From assembly GCF_020085105.1 (NCBI RefSeq), contig NC_058047.1:962501-1026500 (forward strand): a stretch of DNA of 64,000 bases. The letters run 5' to 3'. This DNA comes from Siniperca chuatsi. Taxonomy: Eukaryota; Chordata; Actinopteri; Centrarchiformes; Sinipercidae. Of the stretch, positions 24,421 through 42,723 are shown one piece after another (position 1 is the first letter of the stretch; the number at the start of each line of letters is the position of its first letter). The position numbers and the translations under genes are program-made. The notes beneath the pieces were generated by a model that worked only from the letters and a program-made list of their open reading frames with translations, did not search any database and had not been told where the DNA came from.

Positions 24421-27400
24421 ACCTTTTCCCCTTCAACCAAACTCTGTAGTGAAATCGCTCAGTTTAGTAGACAACACGAACAGCACTAAGCTTTTGAAAC
24501 ATCATGGAACTTCTTTCCCTGAAACCTCTGACTAAATGTTTACATTTGTGAATACGTGTACTCCTGTTGTATCTTTTATATAATTTTCTTTTAATATCTC
24601 CATGTTATTTGTTATTTTCTTATAATATTGTTTTATATTCTTTAATATCTTATTTTATATTTTATATTTATGATTCCTGGCCTGCAGTACTTGCTTTATC
24701 TTTCTTTAAGCAAATTCCTCGTATGTGTAAACCTGCTTTCAGTAAAGCTGATTCTGATTCTGATGTGATGTTTTTTTATATGTATTTGTATCATTTAAAT
24801 CTGATTTGTATGTGCCGATATTGTTTACGTGATTGTTTGTATATTATCCTTCTGCTGATAAAAAATAAAAACTTCTTGTAACAGGCTCTTACTTGGTGAA
24901 ACCCCTGAAAACTAATGATATCCCCTCCTGATTTGTATTTGTTTTTACTTCATTTTATTTTATAGCAGCTGCTTTGTAATGCACATATATATGAATCCAA
25001 ATCTTCTGTTCACTTTTATGCCTTTTGTCCAGACACTCAGCAGGTTCTCTGTCGGCCTCTGCTGGTTCGGTCTCACACACCTGCAGATGGACGGCGACGA
25101 CTCCCAGACATAAATAATGACATATGGCCCTCAATTTAAAGTACATATATACTATTATATAATGCAGATATACCATCATATAGTATATATGTAAGTAGAT
25201 GTGTCATTTGTCCAATATATTTATATATTCTTTCACAGATGTACATATATACTGTATAATATATATATTTCATAAAAACATAATGATGTAAAGTAATGTA
25301 AAACCATATTTTCCAAATACTTAAAAGGTATGAACACGAATGCACATTCTGACAGAGCAGTCAAGCACTTAGTTTTATTCTGATTAGTACTTTTTTATTT
25401 CTCATCATAATGTAATTGTCATATCAAGGTCGTGATCTCGTTTCTGTTTATAAACAAAACTAAAAATATATTCCATAAATAACAGCAACACGTGTAATGA
25501 AAATAAAAAGGACACACAGTGTCACTGATGCGAAGCACCCGAAGCTCAAAATGTCTGACTGCAGCAGCTGCAGATGCTGACAAAGTCGCCAAACAGGAAA
25601 CATACGTATATCCACCACCTGCAGGCAGTGTTGCAGCTGCTACAGATGTTAAATATAAAACCAAAAAAACACACAAATAAACAGCAACTCTGCATAAGAA
25701 AGAAAGTGCAGCTGTAACACTCACTGCCTGCAGGTGACGAAAGTGTTAAAATCTCAGCAGCTGTTATTTGCCTGCAGGAGGTGACGCATCTACATCTGCA
25801 GGTCTGAACTGCTGGTACTTTCCTTTCCTCTGGGTGGTGCAGGTTGGCAGGTGTAGAAGTGTTCTCACAATGAAGGAACAGCCTGCTAAACGTGAGCTAG
25901 TGAGTTTGTGAGTTAGTTATTAGCCAGTTTCAGGTGCTTCGCATCTAAAAAACATCCCACTGACCCCAAAATCATTAATAAATCAAATGAAAACAGCAGT
26001 GAGAAGCAGAGTCAGTCTGAGTTTTGGACCAAACTGTGACATTTTTACGTTAAATCCTGTTACAGCAGACATTATATAAATATAACATATCGGATATAAA
26101 AAGGAAATCTGTCACTTTGACAGGAGGTATTCTTCTCTGTCAGGACGAAGAGGAAAACCTTCGCTCTCTGCTCCTCTTCCTCTGCAGCTATCTGAAGGAC
26201 TGAAAAAAAGTCAGGAAACACGGTTTACATTGTTTTATGGGTTCTTGATTTCCTAATAATTCCCTTATAATTTCATTGGACGTGTCCTGGAAACACTAAT
26301 TATAGACACAGTGTTCCCTTAATACACTTCCAAATAATGAATTCCAATTAATTATTAATGTACCTACAGAGTCAGCTGAAAATGCAAAAGTGTGAAAAAT
26401 TAAATAATAAACTAAGAATTCATGTATATTCATTTGGCTTTAAATGGAGAATCGTCCATATAATTAGTACCAATTTACGCAGTTTTTTTCCAGGAAATGC
26501 CTTCAGAAATGATTTGGAAATTATGGACCCATGCAATAAAACTTTACCAAACTGCACATTATTTATCATTTTCAATTTTCAGCGTTGGGTGGGGCTACGT
26601 TTTGATTTATATTGCAATCAGAGATTAGGACTTTAATTCTGCAATAAAACATTTATGAGTTTAATCTCACGATGAGACAAATCTCCCACTCAAATGAAGT
26701 TTTTTAAATAATTTCTGCTCAGACATTGAATGAGATTATCGATGATTAGTAGTAGCGTAGTTATGATAGTGGTCGATACACTAAAAGGGTGACACTTTTA
26801 AGTTTTAGGGGGGAAAATAGGAAATCAACTACAGAAGACATCTCAACATAAGAAGTTTCGTTTCTCCGTGATTACAAAGATTGTACTCTGTGATCACAAC
26901 ATAATAATTATTTGGTGACTCAAAAACAAAACAAAAACAACAACATTTTAGTCCTCCCTGTACGGAGAGCCAAAGACTGAGGCATAATCTCATAATCTGT
27001 ATGTGATCACGAGAAAACAAACATGCGCAGTTATAGCCTTTATGGTTTTTTGTTTGTGACTTACCGTCAGTCTACACTGAGTTCATCCTGACGTGCAGAC
27101 ATGATACAACAGACACACAACCAACAATTAAAAACAAGTAAAGACTTCACATTAAAGCAACTACAAGGAGTTTTTAACTGGTTATGAAACAGTCTCACTT
27201 TAATACTGATGCCTCTGTACGACCTGCACAAGCAAACGACACCATCAGCGAGACGATTTGCTGTTTCTGGATAGTTATTATAACGCCTGTCACCGGCCCG
27301 ATAAAATAATCAGACGAAACGATTTACGGCACGCAGACCGGAGGAGCCGGTTCACATTTTCCCAGGCAAAGTTTCTCAGTGAGTCGTGCGTTCACCTGCG

Positions 27401-27690
27401 ATACAGCTGGCTTATAACGTAACATCTGCTGTTGTCCTTGCTACCGGGCTTTTTGTTATGAAGACACAATGTTACGAGGGAACGTCGATAACTTTAGCTT
27501 TCTCAACAAAATGACTCTTACCGCGCAACCGCATCTGTTATTTGTAGGCTGACGTGTAACCTCGCTGTATTAACGGCACTAAAACTAAGCTTACTTAGTT
27601 TCACCGTCGTCAGATTACAGTTATTAATCTGACGCAAACAGATACATCACCTCATCGCTGCGCGTCCTGCAAACAGCTGTTTAAAAAAGA
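24421..27690. other. Intergenic, AT-rich, with a LINE-type tail
   Basis: No conserved exon was recognised on either strand. Near 24735-24775 the text TCAGTAAAGCTGATTCTGA is the usual end of a fish LINE-derived repeat. A TA-rich stretch lies at 25140-25275. Open frames here are short and have unremarkable composition. Confidence 0.6.
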
Positions 27691-27800
27691 AAAATAAGTC
27701 GCGTCTTTCTTTCACTCGCGTCCAAAACAAATGCGCGCGCTAGCGATCGAGATCTTTACGACACGAGGCGGAAACACTGTCGCTTCTGTCCACAGGGGGC
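27690..27800. promoter_or_regulatory. CpG-rich patch, possible orphan promoter or insulator
   Basis: The run includes GTCGCGTC, ATGCGCGCGCTAGCGATCGA and CCACAGGGGGCGCCAG, the last close to a CTCF-type core. It stands out from CpG-poor flanks. No gene start could be tied to it. Confidence 0.3.
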
Positions 27801-28714
27801 GCCAGAATCAACACCAAATGGAAGTTCCTTGTAGTTGCTTAAAGAAAACATCTCTACTTCTACGACTACTGATAACAATAGACATTAAACTTAAGTTTCT
27901 TTGTGAGGAGAATATAAAGTACGTCAGGGACATTTTGTTGGTAAGGAACTTTCCATGTGCTGTGTTTGAGCCAGGATTGACTGGGAGAGGGTCAAATGGG
28001 CCAATTAGTACTTTTCTAGGAGTCACTACTTCATCCAAAAGGAGAGAATAACAATGCCAGTGCTACAAATGATATTAGAATGATTAGATAATTGATATGA
28101 AACATATAACTTGTGTTTTTGATTGGAAAAGAGAGAGATAGCCTGAGAATACGCTGTTTTATTTGACCAGGTCTTAAATGTGCAATTGGCATATGTTTTA
28201 TCAGTATTCTACTTCAAAATTAACTGTATGTAGAAAACCAGATCAATTTACAGCCACATTACTGGGAAACCTAAAATTATATTTTCTAGTTATTCTAATA
28301 ATTATATTTAAAATTTAAACAAACAGCTGAGCCCTGAATGTTCCTTAAAATACTGTAAAAACTGAACCCCCAATTAGTGCTATAAAATGGTATCAAAATT
28401 ATATGACAATTCCCATTTGACATAGTACTAATTTACTTATTAATTACACCAAAGAAATTAGACATTTTAGAAAGTGAAATTAATGAGTTAACATTAGCCA
28501 AACTGATGAGAGCATTTTAAGTAAGTCGCACACACGCTGGCGACGCTGTAGCGCTTTCTGAAGTGGAGCTCCAGCCAGGCACCAACTGAGCACTGAAATG
28601 CCGTTGGGCAGGGGGACACTTAATAAAACAATGACCTCCACGTCACCTCCCGGCTCCAAAATCCCTTGTTTTTATGAGGAGAACTGGGTGCATCGAGGTC
28701 TGACGGGACACTTT

Positions 28715-28865
28715 ATGTTTTAAGTTTTGATTCTGCTTAACTCGTATCTGTCTGGTAGAACTCAAACTCTTCTTGCTGATGTTTTCAAATCAAGCCCCCA
28801 AAATCTTAATGAAGGCGTCCCACAAGGATCAATATTAGGTCCTTTGCTCTTTATACGAAAAATAA
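28715..28865 (+). mobile_element. Non-LTR retrotransposon reverse transcriptase fragment
   Basis: The frame encodes SYLSGRTQ, then SSPQNLNEGVPQGSILGPLL, the conserved PQGS-x-LGPLLF block of LINE reverse transcriptases (L2/CR1-like). The similarity stops after about 28855, so this is a short 5'- and 3'-truncated relic. Confidence 0.85.
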
Positions 28866-31610
28866 TATTTAAGGTTATTTCTCTCTTTTCAGAAACTGAC
28901 AGAATGACGTGTGGCCAAGTGAGACAACACAATATGCTCCATGTTGGACCCAGTAGTTGTTGCTGCTGGAACATTATCAGTCAGAGAAGATTATCTCTCT
29001 CAGCGCTGATGCTACTAGTCTACTTAAGAGCAGCAGGGTGGGAGAGGGGGGTGTCCGAAGCTTGTCGGTGCTCGATCAGTGCCAGCTGCCTGATCCGTTC
29101 TGCACATGTGCAAAAGTCAGCGCATGCGCAGAATTTAACCTCTTTAACGACACACGATCCTTTCAGCGGCCTTGTGTCATCATATTCTTTTTCTGTACCG
29201 ATCACCACGTAATTTTAATCAAAGATCTTTTCGCAATCATTGTTAATAAAACAAGAGCAGTCGTGCGACCTATCTTTTCTTAGCTTTTTTGTTGGCTAAT
29301 ATCGGCCACGTCACAAAATAAACATAACTGGTAATGCAATGACGACGCAATAACAGTGCCTGATGTCAGACAGAACTGTCAGCTCGACTTGGTGGAGCGG
29401 GCGGATTTAAAGGTCTGGACCCAGGGACTGGACTCAGTAACAAGCATTAAATCATCTTTAAACAGACTCTCGCTGTGAACTGACAGTTGTTTCCGGTTAC
29501 GTAAACTCACTGAACTCTAGACAATCAGCCTATCTAAAAACAAAAAAGCTTTATCTCATCTCTTGAGAAACATTGTAGACAACAGATGAGTTAAGTTGGT
29601 TTGCAATATTGCTTATTCACTTTTTTTTAAAGTTGTATTTATTTATTTACTTCTTTTGATTTCTGTATTATGTATGTAGAATTTTATTTCTGCTTGTGTT
29701 TTGGGGTTAGTTTATTTTTTCTTTAATACTCCCTGTATTGTTATTTGTATTGTATTGTAGTGTATTTGTATAATATTGTGTTGTAAATAAAGTTGTTTTT
29801 TTTTAAAAACTCGCTGGCTGCCATCAAAAATCGGGCAGGAATAAGTACGCACGTGTGCAGAACGGATCGGGCAGCCGGCACGGAGCGGATACTGACAAAG
29901 CTTTCAGGTCTGTTCAGGTCTCCATGTGCTGCTACAGACACATCTGCAGCCCTGCACCACCGGAAAAAGCTGCTTTACCATTAAACCATTACACTGAACA
30001 AACACTGATGTTCTACGGGGGGTCACCAACGTTCATACTTATTATCTTCACACCACATTCACTGACTGTTAAATATGCTACTGACATCAAACCAGTTGAC
30101 TTACCAGACTGGTTAACCCAGGAAAGGCTGGAACAGGTAACAGGACAGCTGCGTTAGCATGTTAACTCCTCATCTCTAGTCTGAATGTACAAACAGTTCA
30201 TTTTTTATATTATGTAAACCAGCATTTTAACAGCATAAAGTCCTGCTAGCGTCCCCCAGATGCAGTCATCGCAGCCACAGTATAAACGTGTCGGAACAAA
30301 TACTGATGTCGCAATTAAACAAATTCACGTCACTGTAAAATCAGTGGATTTGCAGAGGTTAAGTAAATTTGAAGTAAATCTGTGCAAATCTTTTGCCCTA
30401 GGTTCAACTTTGGTGAACTCTGAAACGAAAATTAGCGGCACTGACCAACAGAAAACCGTGTTGACCATGTTAACCTTTAAGGAAATGGAAACAGCCGACA
30501 GTTATGAGACAGGAGTCGATGGTACAAATACATCTCTTAAATAAACTGTACATTTATTTGGCCTTGCTAATTGACAGTTAGCAGGGTAGCTACAGTGTAG
30601 CTTGAGGAGAGCTTTTGTGACTGAGAAAGGCTAGCAAGTTTACAGCTGACTAGCATGTTAGCGGTTACCTTGACAGCTACAGTAGTTCGCCAACTAGTCC
30701 TGCTATAATTGTTGCCAACCGTCCCATTAAATGCGGAATCGTCCTGTAATTGGAAACTAAAGGACGTGTTCCTTATTGAACTGAGGGATGCGCTTTATTT
30801 TGGTGAAGCAATTCAGTGCAAGTCTATGGGAGAGAGATATTGCAGGTTAGACTATTAAGACTGGGCGATTTATGACATAGAAGGAAACCCTCCTGCTCTG
30901 TTACTCTTGTTGACTGTCCCTTCACTTGCCTGTCGTGTCCCTTCTGTCTGTACCTTTACAATAAATTGATTGCCTTTTCCTCGATGTTAGGCGTTCTTTT
31001 GGTGGCAATCATCCATGCCGAATTTACCTTAAGACACTCTTGATTTATAAAACATCGAAAATAAGCGAGTTCACTACGTGAGTGCCTTTGTACATCAACA
31101 GGAAACGAAACAGTAGGATTTATTTATTTAGTTTGGTGAGTAAGCAGAAAACACTGCTCTTACCGTTTACAGTCACCGCTAATTAACGTCCTCTCTCATC
31201 CCACAATGCATCATTATCAGGTCGGTTTCTCATACAGACCCTGTTCAGGAAGTTGGCAACCCTACCTGTAAGTAGTCATTACGTCACCAAGCTGCTAGAA
31301 CCACCTTTGTAACAAAGTGTGGATGAACTTTGCAGTAAATTTAAAGTTTGTCCTATTGGGTCATTAAAATTTAAAAGGGTTCATCCTGTGGGGATCAGGA
31401 ACGTGATCAAGAAATGTCATGACAAGCTCGTCAGCCTACCAACATCTCTGCCAAACAAGCGCGACTGCACTGAAACTACTTGATGAAACGGGTCTAAGAG
31501 GCCGTGTGAATCTCCAAATGCACAAACACCATAGAAGAAACACAGAAACTGCAGCTTAGAACAGACCTTAACACAGCAAGGTGCTGCACATCTACATGCT
31601 CTACCTCTAT
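28866..31610. other. Intergenic, upstream of reep6 3' end; no gene recognised
   Basis: A 94-codon open frame at 30260-30544 has ordinary composition and no recognisable motif, and is not called. AATAAA plus a T/A-rich run near 29787-29800 could be the end of an old retro-insertion. Parts of a repeat also found at 44.8 and 55.6 kb lie near 31330-31400. Confidence 0.5.
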
Positions 31611-31619
31611 AAGGACAGG

Positions 31620-31810
31620 GGGATTGAAATGTCAGCAGTCCGGGTTAGAGTGATGAATTGGTATGCTGGTGATACTAAGCTGGAGTCAGGACATAGTTAG
31701 ACTAGCTTAGCGTAAAGACTGAAAGCAGGGGTAAACAGCTAGCCTGGCTCTGTCTAAAGAGTAAGTAAAATGCACCTACCAACACCTTTAAAGCTCACTA
31801 ATTGTCACAG
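31620..31810. mobile_element. Partial copy of the palindromic MITE family, reep6 3' flank
   Basis: TAGCTTAGCGTAAAGACTG, CAGCTAGCCTGGCTCTGT and CTTTAAAGCTCACTAATT match the left arm of the element at 6950. It begins about 14 nt beyond the reep6 stop codon and so probably forms part of its 3' untranslated region. Confidence 0.7.
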
Positions 31811-31823
31811 AATAGTTTATAGT

Positions 31824-37375
<5,552 letters not shown>

Positions 37376-37487
37376 GGTCCTCAATCAGGTCCTCAAATAA
37401 CAGAGGAGTCAGAGGAAGACGACCTGCAGTGGAGAGGAAAACACAGCAGAGTGTAATCCTCTGACGGAAACAATCTGCTGTAATGAG

Positions 37488-37545
37488 GAGAGGAGGGGGG
37501 AGGGAGGGAGGGAGGGAGGGAGGAAAGGGAGGTAGAGGAGGCACA
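37488..37545 (+). other. Tandem GGGA tract, quadruplex-prone, just upstream of reep6
   Basis: GGGGGG followed by five GGG runs each separated by a single A, about 115-150 nt upstream of the reep6 start codon. The plus (template) strand is G-rich, so the reep6 sense strand is C-rich. Confidence 0.85.
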
Positions 37546-37954
37546 GAAATGGAGCAGAGAAGAAGAAGATGAATCAGATGATTTTGGCCACCACTCAACC
37601 CAAAAATTCAACATGTCCTCCAAACTAAACAACAAAACAAGTTATTTGTTATAGCGTTCATAAAACCACCATGTGAGCGTTTTCTGATCTGATCGGCAGG
37701 ACGACATCAGTTATTTCCTTCAGGAGCTGGTGGAGACCAAAAACAGAGCTAACAGAGAGAGAATACTGGACTTACATTCATCAGGTGACACAAACATGAC
37801 TCCTAATGAATGATCATGTTGCTAGAGTTCTTATTTTAGATGAGGTGGGGCACATTTGAGATCATCAGGAAGTCGGTTCCATCTTTGTGCAGCATCGCAG
37901 CAAAAGCAGCTTCTCATCAAAAAAAAGGTTGGGAACCTCTTTAGATTTTAATGA

Positions 37955-38150
37955 CTCCATTCATCTAGCGCCACCCTTTGGACAAACTTTTAAATGTTTA
38001 GCTCCACTACAGGTGAGACTCTAAGAACAGATAAATCATCAGGATGTTGTTCATATTGTGGCTGTAATGAACACTGCAGCATGAAGGGGACGCCAGCAGG
38101 ACTTTAGACTGTTAATCTGGTTCTCACATGTGAAGGAACACAAGGTTAAT
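37955..38150 (-). repeat. Interspersed repeat family (GTGGCGCTAGA type), copy 1
   Basis: TCTAGCGCCACCCTTTGGAC, ACATTTAAAAGTTT-like text, TCATCAGGATGTTGTTCA, ACACTGCAGCATGAAGGGGA and ACGCCAGCAGGAC. The same order occurs at 40120-40300 (same orientation) and, reversed, at 44795-45035 and 55563-55715. Confidence 0.75.
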
Positions 38151-38159
38151 ATTTATACG

Positions 38160-39610
38160 TAAAAACTAGTCCATGCATTTGTTACTTCTAGGTTGGATTA
38201 TTGCAATTCCTTATTATCCGGCTGCCCGAATAAGTCCCTTAAGACTCTCCAGTTGATCCAGAATGCTGCGGCACGTGTACTGACAAGAACTAGGAAAAGA
38301 GATCATATTTCTCCAATATTAGCTTCTCTGCACTGGCTCCCTGTAAAATCCAGAATATAATTTAAAACCCTTCTCCTCACCTACAAAGCTCTTAATGGTC
38401 TGGCACCATCGTATCATAAAGATCTCATAATACCTTATTACCCAACAATAACACTGTGCTCCCAGGATGCAGGGTTACTTGTGGTTCCTAGAGTCTCCAA
38501 AAGTAGACCGGGAGCCAGAGCCCTCAGGTATCAAACTCCTTTCCTGTGGAATCAGGTCCCAGTTTGGGTTCGGGAGGCAGACACCATCTCCACATTCAAG
38601 AGTAGGCTTAAGACTTTCCTCTTTGATAAAGCTTATAGTTAGGGCTGGCTCAGGTGAGTCCTGAACCATCCCTTAGTTATGCTGCTATAGTCCTAGACTG
38701 CCGGGAGACTTCACATGATGCACTGAGCTCCTCTCCCTCTCCATCTGTATGTATTTTTATCCCATTACTGCATGTTACTAACTCGACATCTTCTCTCTCA
38801 AGTAGTTTTGTGCTTTCTCGTCTCTCTCCTCTCTCCTTCAGCAGGTATTTCTGCCTCCGGAGCTGCAGAGTCTGGATCTGTGGTTGTGGACCACCTGCTG
38901 CCCCCATGTTCCTGCAGAGTCTGGATCTGTGGTTGTGGACCACCTGCTGCCCCCATGTTCCTGCAAAGTCTGGATCTGTGGTTGTGGACCACCTGCTGCC
39001 CTCGTGTTCCTGCGGAGTCTGGATCTGTGGTTGTGGACCACCTGCTGCCCCCGTGTTCCTGCAGAGTCTGGATCTGTGGTTGTGGGCCACCTGCTGCCCC
39101 CGTGTTCCTGCAGAGTCTGGATCTGTGGTTGTGGGCCACCTGCTGCCCCCGTGTTCCTGCTCGACAGCTGCTACTACAGTTGTTGTTATTGGCTCCGTTA
39201 CTGATGCTGACATTATTATTCCTATAGCTGTCATTCCTATTATTATTAATTTATTAATATTAACACTACAATTGCATTTCTACTATTTTAAAAATTCTAG
39301 GTGGTATTTGCATTGTGCCTCCCTCTCTCCCAAAACCTCTCCCTCTGTCTCTCTCTCTCTTTCTCTCTCTCTCTCAAAACCTAACACGATGGTGACCGCC
39401 CACCATTGAATCTGGTTCTGTTCGAGGTTTCTGCCTCTTAAAGGAAGGGTTTTCTTGCCACTGTGGCCAAATGCTTGCTCATGGTGGGATTTGTTGGGTC
39501 TCTGTAAATAATATTATAAAGAGTTCGGTCTAGACCTGCTCTATAGGAAAAGTGCAATGAGATAACTTCTGTTATGAATTGGCGCTATATAAATAAAACT
39601 GAATTGAATA
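38160..39610 (+). mobile_element. L2/Rex1-like LINE 3' end
   Basis: Frames encode [50 protein letters not shown] and GARALRYQTPFLWNQVPVW, the C-terminus of an L2/CR1-type reverse transcriptase, ending TFLFDKAYS and stop at 38639-38641. The 3' untranslated part contains a 49-bp tandem repeat (38865-39158) and ends GGCGCTATATAAATAAAACTGAATTGAA. It is intergenic between reep6 and the tetraspanin, and 5'-truncated. Confidence 0.9.
38865..39158 (+). repeat. 49-bp tandem repeat, six units, inside the LINE 3' region
   Basis: Units start at 38865, 38914, 38963, 39012, 39061 and 39110, each GC(A/G)(G/A)AGTCTGGATCTG... with few substitutions. Because 49 is not a multiple of three and no frame of the unit has a stop, all six frames stay open. 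This creates the spurious long reading frames here. Confidence 0.95.
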
Positions 39611-40110
39611 CGTATGCAGACGATACCCCGTTGTTTGTTTTTGTGTCACTCAGTAAAATCAACCCTACTAATGAACTGGTTCAATGCATCTCTTTAGCAA
39701 CTAAACCAAGACAGATGTTTAGCTAAACTACTGGTGCAAGATTAGATCTAATCAAAGTTATATTACTCTGCTCACCTGGCTGCAATATGGGTTAGTTATG
39801 GTTCACAGATGGGTTTGGCTCATTCATTCTAATGGAAAACCACTCTCACTGTTTTCTTTATACAGATCAACAAATCTATCAATAATCTAGTAAAAAAATT
39901 AAAAAATAATCACAGAAGCCCGGCAGATGTTACCTGAGCACAAAGTTTGATTTGAAGATTTCTTACAACATCTGATAAGCTGCAAAAAGCGTGAAGAATG
40001 CATTTCCGATGATACGAAAACCAAGGGGAACGAAAGTTTTGGAACCTGCAATGTTCAGTATTTTTGCCTCAGAATATTTCATTCCTGCTCCCCAGAAGAT
40101 GAATCCTTTA
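39611..40110. other. Intergenic, reep6 to tetraspanin
   Basis: AT-rich sequence with no gene-like frame; nothing further recognised. Confidence 0.6.
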
Positions 40111-40119
40111 GATTTTAAT

Positions 40120-40300
40120 TACCCCCTGACCTGTCCTCTAGCGCCACCCTCAGGTCAAACTTTACATGTTTAGCTCCACTGCTGATCAATCATCAAGATG
40201 TTGTCTGTTCAAATTGTTGCGGAAATTATCTCACAATATTGTGGCTGTAATGAACACTGCGGCCTATAGGGGACGCTAACAGGACTGAAGACTGTATAAG
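40120..40300 (-). repeat. Interspersed repeat family (GTGGCGCTAGA type), copy 2
   Basis: CTAGCGCCACCCTCAGGTC, ACTTTACATGTTTAGCTCCA, CAATCATCAAGATGTTGTC and ACTGCGGCCTATAGGGGACG match copy 1. It lies about 250 nt upstream of the tetraspanin start codon, so it may be near its promoter. Confidence 0.7.
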
Positions 40301-40538
40301 CGAAGTTCTCTTGTTGAACCAGCAGATGTGATGTGGTTTGACAGCGACAGGCCCTCACCTCCTCCCTCACTGTGACGACAGGACGACATCCAGCAGCAGC
40401 AGCAGAGTGGATGAGCCTGACAGGAGGAATGCGTCCTGCAGGCCGACACACGTCTTCTGCAGTCATGTCAGAAGATAACAAACCTTCAACAGACTTTCAC
40501 TACAGTCAGACAGAACAACGGCGATCTGCTGAGAGGAG

Positions 40539-40595
40539 ATGTGCGGATACCGAACCATCAAGTACACTTTATTCATCTTCTGCTACGCCTTCTGG
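40539..40595 (+). CDS. tetraspanin exon 1
   Basis: 19 codons, MCGYRTIKYTLFIFCYAFW, donor GTGAGT. It covers the short cytosolic N-terminus and the start of membrane segment 1. Confidence 0.9.
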
Positions 40596-42671
40596 GTGAG
40601 TGTCTGTTTGTCTGTGGAAACAGTTTGAGGATCAAATATGTCACCTTACAGATTCATTAGTGGGGTCGCTTTCAGCAGTGCACATTCTTTAACTTGTTGC
40701 ACAATATGGTTTTACTGCAAGTCATTTTAACACCACAGTTACACCACTTCATAGGAAAAGGACGGTCGGAAAAGAAGTTTAATTTCCTCCGATTTTGAAA
40801 AGAAGAGCTTCGTTTATGGACAAACGAAAAAGTGACAAAGAACTCTTAACTCTTGTCATTGTTTTTTCAAAATATTTACATAAACACTTAATAAGCATCG
40901 ATTTAAAGCCAAAAATAAAAAAGGGGTTAGGCTTAGGGACACTACTTTTGGCCTGGGTGCGTTTTTCCCGGTTTGGGCCCCTTAGTACCAGTGAAGTCAA
41001 ACCTTAATGCTTCATCATAGTGATATTTTTTATGGAAGCCCATTTCAGCCAGGAAAAGAAAAAAATAGATGAAAAGTTATATGACATAGTGAGTCATGAT
41101 TATTAAGTTACTAAGTCAAAACTATGAGATACAAAGTCACAGTAGTCAAGTTTCCATCCAAATGTAGCACAAATTTTAACCACATTCCCAGAAAATTGGA
41201 AAAGGAAATGTGATTTAATGGGTGTTTGTTATGCGAATATGCACTTTGTCGCATTTTTCTTTTTTTTTGCCTTTTGCGATATTTCAACATCTTTTCAAAT
41301 TTCCACCATTTCCACTCAGGTTTGATATGTGTAAATTGAAACTAAATTTGGACTTTCTAGCTCAGTATTTCATCTTCTCACCTGTGCCTGTAGAAACACA
41401 TCTACACCAACAAGCTATACACACTATTGTCGTCAGTACCCAGAGTTACATGAGTCAGATTTCAGTTTCATCTCTGCGTGACCAATATAGAACTAGATCC
41501 AGGATGTGTTTAGCCTAGCTTAGCACAAAGACTGGAAGCAGGGGGAAACTCTTAGCCTATATCCATGTCAATGTTATCTGTGCTTCATGTGGGTCAGGTT
41601 CTCTTGAAAAAACATCATCTCTTTCTCTGTGACAGGTTGTGAGCGCCGTCTTCATAGCGGTGGGGATCTACGCCAAGATCGCCAAGGAGAAAGGTTGGTC
41701 AAAAAATAATAACAACAGGCTGTACTAACTATGTGTAATTGCCCACGTGACACCCCGTAACCTTCTCGCAGCCTGAACTTTAGAACCTCGTGAGTCTTTA
41801 GGACAAAAGTTCTTCTGTACGTTTTCATTGTATTTTACGAACTGGGACGTTTCACAAAAGCTATTTCCCAATTGGTGGCGTCGTTACATGTGACGGATGA
41901 TTGTCACTTACAAACTGCAGATAAATTCTCGAGTCCTACAGGGCTCTCACATGCTCATGCATGGGTTGCAAGTATGGCGTCTGTTGTAATTTGTGAAATG
42001 TGTCAAAACGATCAAGATGCATGTTGCAAAATTGGTAAAACTGGCCCAAGGGTGTTTCAGATCATTAAAAAGACAACTGACTGGTTCCATAGGAGAGTGA
42101 AGTCAGCGGCTGTAGGACAGACACCAATGGAAGAAGTGGAGCTGATATGTTAATGATATTCTTTCAGGTTTACTCTGAATACTGGTCTTTGCTAAAAGGT
42201 GCACAAATGTTACATTAAAAGTATGTTGAATTTGACCTTAAGTACAGTACCTGAGTAAATGGACTTAGTTACGTTCCACCACTGGTTATGTCATTACAGA
42301 ATTTCAAATTGACACTGAAAAAAGTTATCACATTACTGTAACGCGTTACTAAGTGATGTGTTACTGCCTCCTGAGCAGAATCCACATTTAGCTTCAGGAA
42401 CTCGGGCGGAGAACAGTGGAATCAAAAGCAGAACCAGAGACAATGGATACAGCTTATGTTACGTTCCTGCAGTGGAAAAGGGAATGAATATTATTTTTAT
42501 ATCATTCATGTAAGTGCCCAGCCTACATGGGCTCACAGGACAGAGGTGGGTGTGTGGGTGTTACAAAAACAATACTTTGCTGGTTACATTCCTGAGGATG
42601 AGCTACTGTATAAAAAGTCAATCAGACATGTTTCAACTTTTACTTGCTGTTACGTATGATGGTCTGAATTC

Positions 42672-42723
<52 letters not shown>

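Noticed and set aside
30260..30544. 94-codon plus-strand frame as a gene
   Set aside because: No recognisable motif, no splice context, and located in repeat-bearing intergenic sequence.
38650..39410. Reading frames of 100-250 codons on both strands
   Set aside because: All come from the 49-bp tandem repeat in a LINE 3' region; every frame is open and none resembles a protein.
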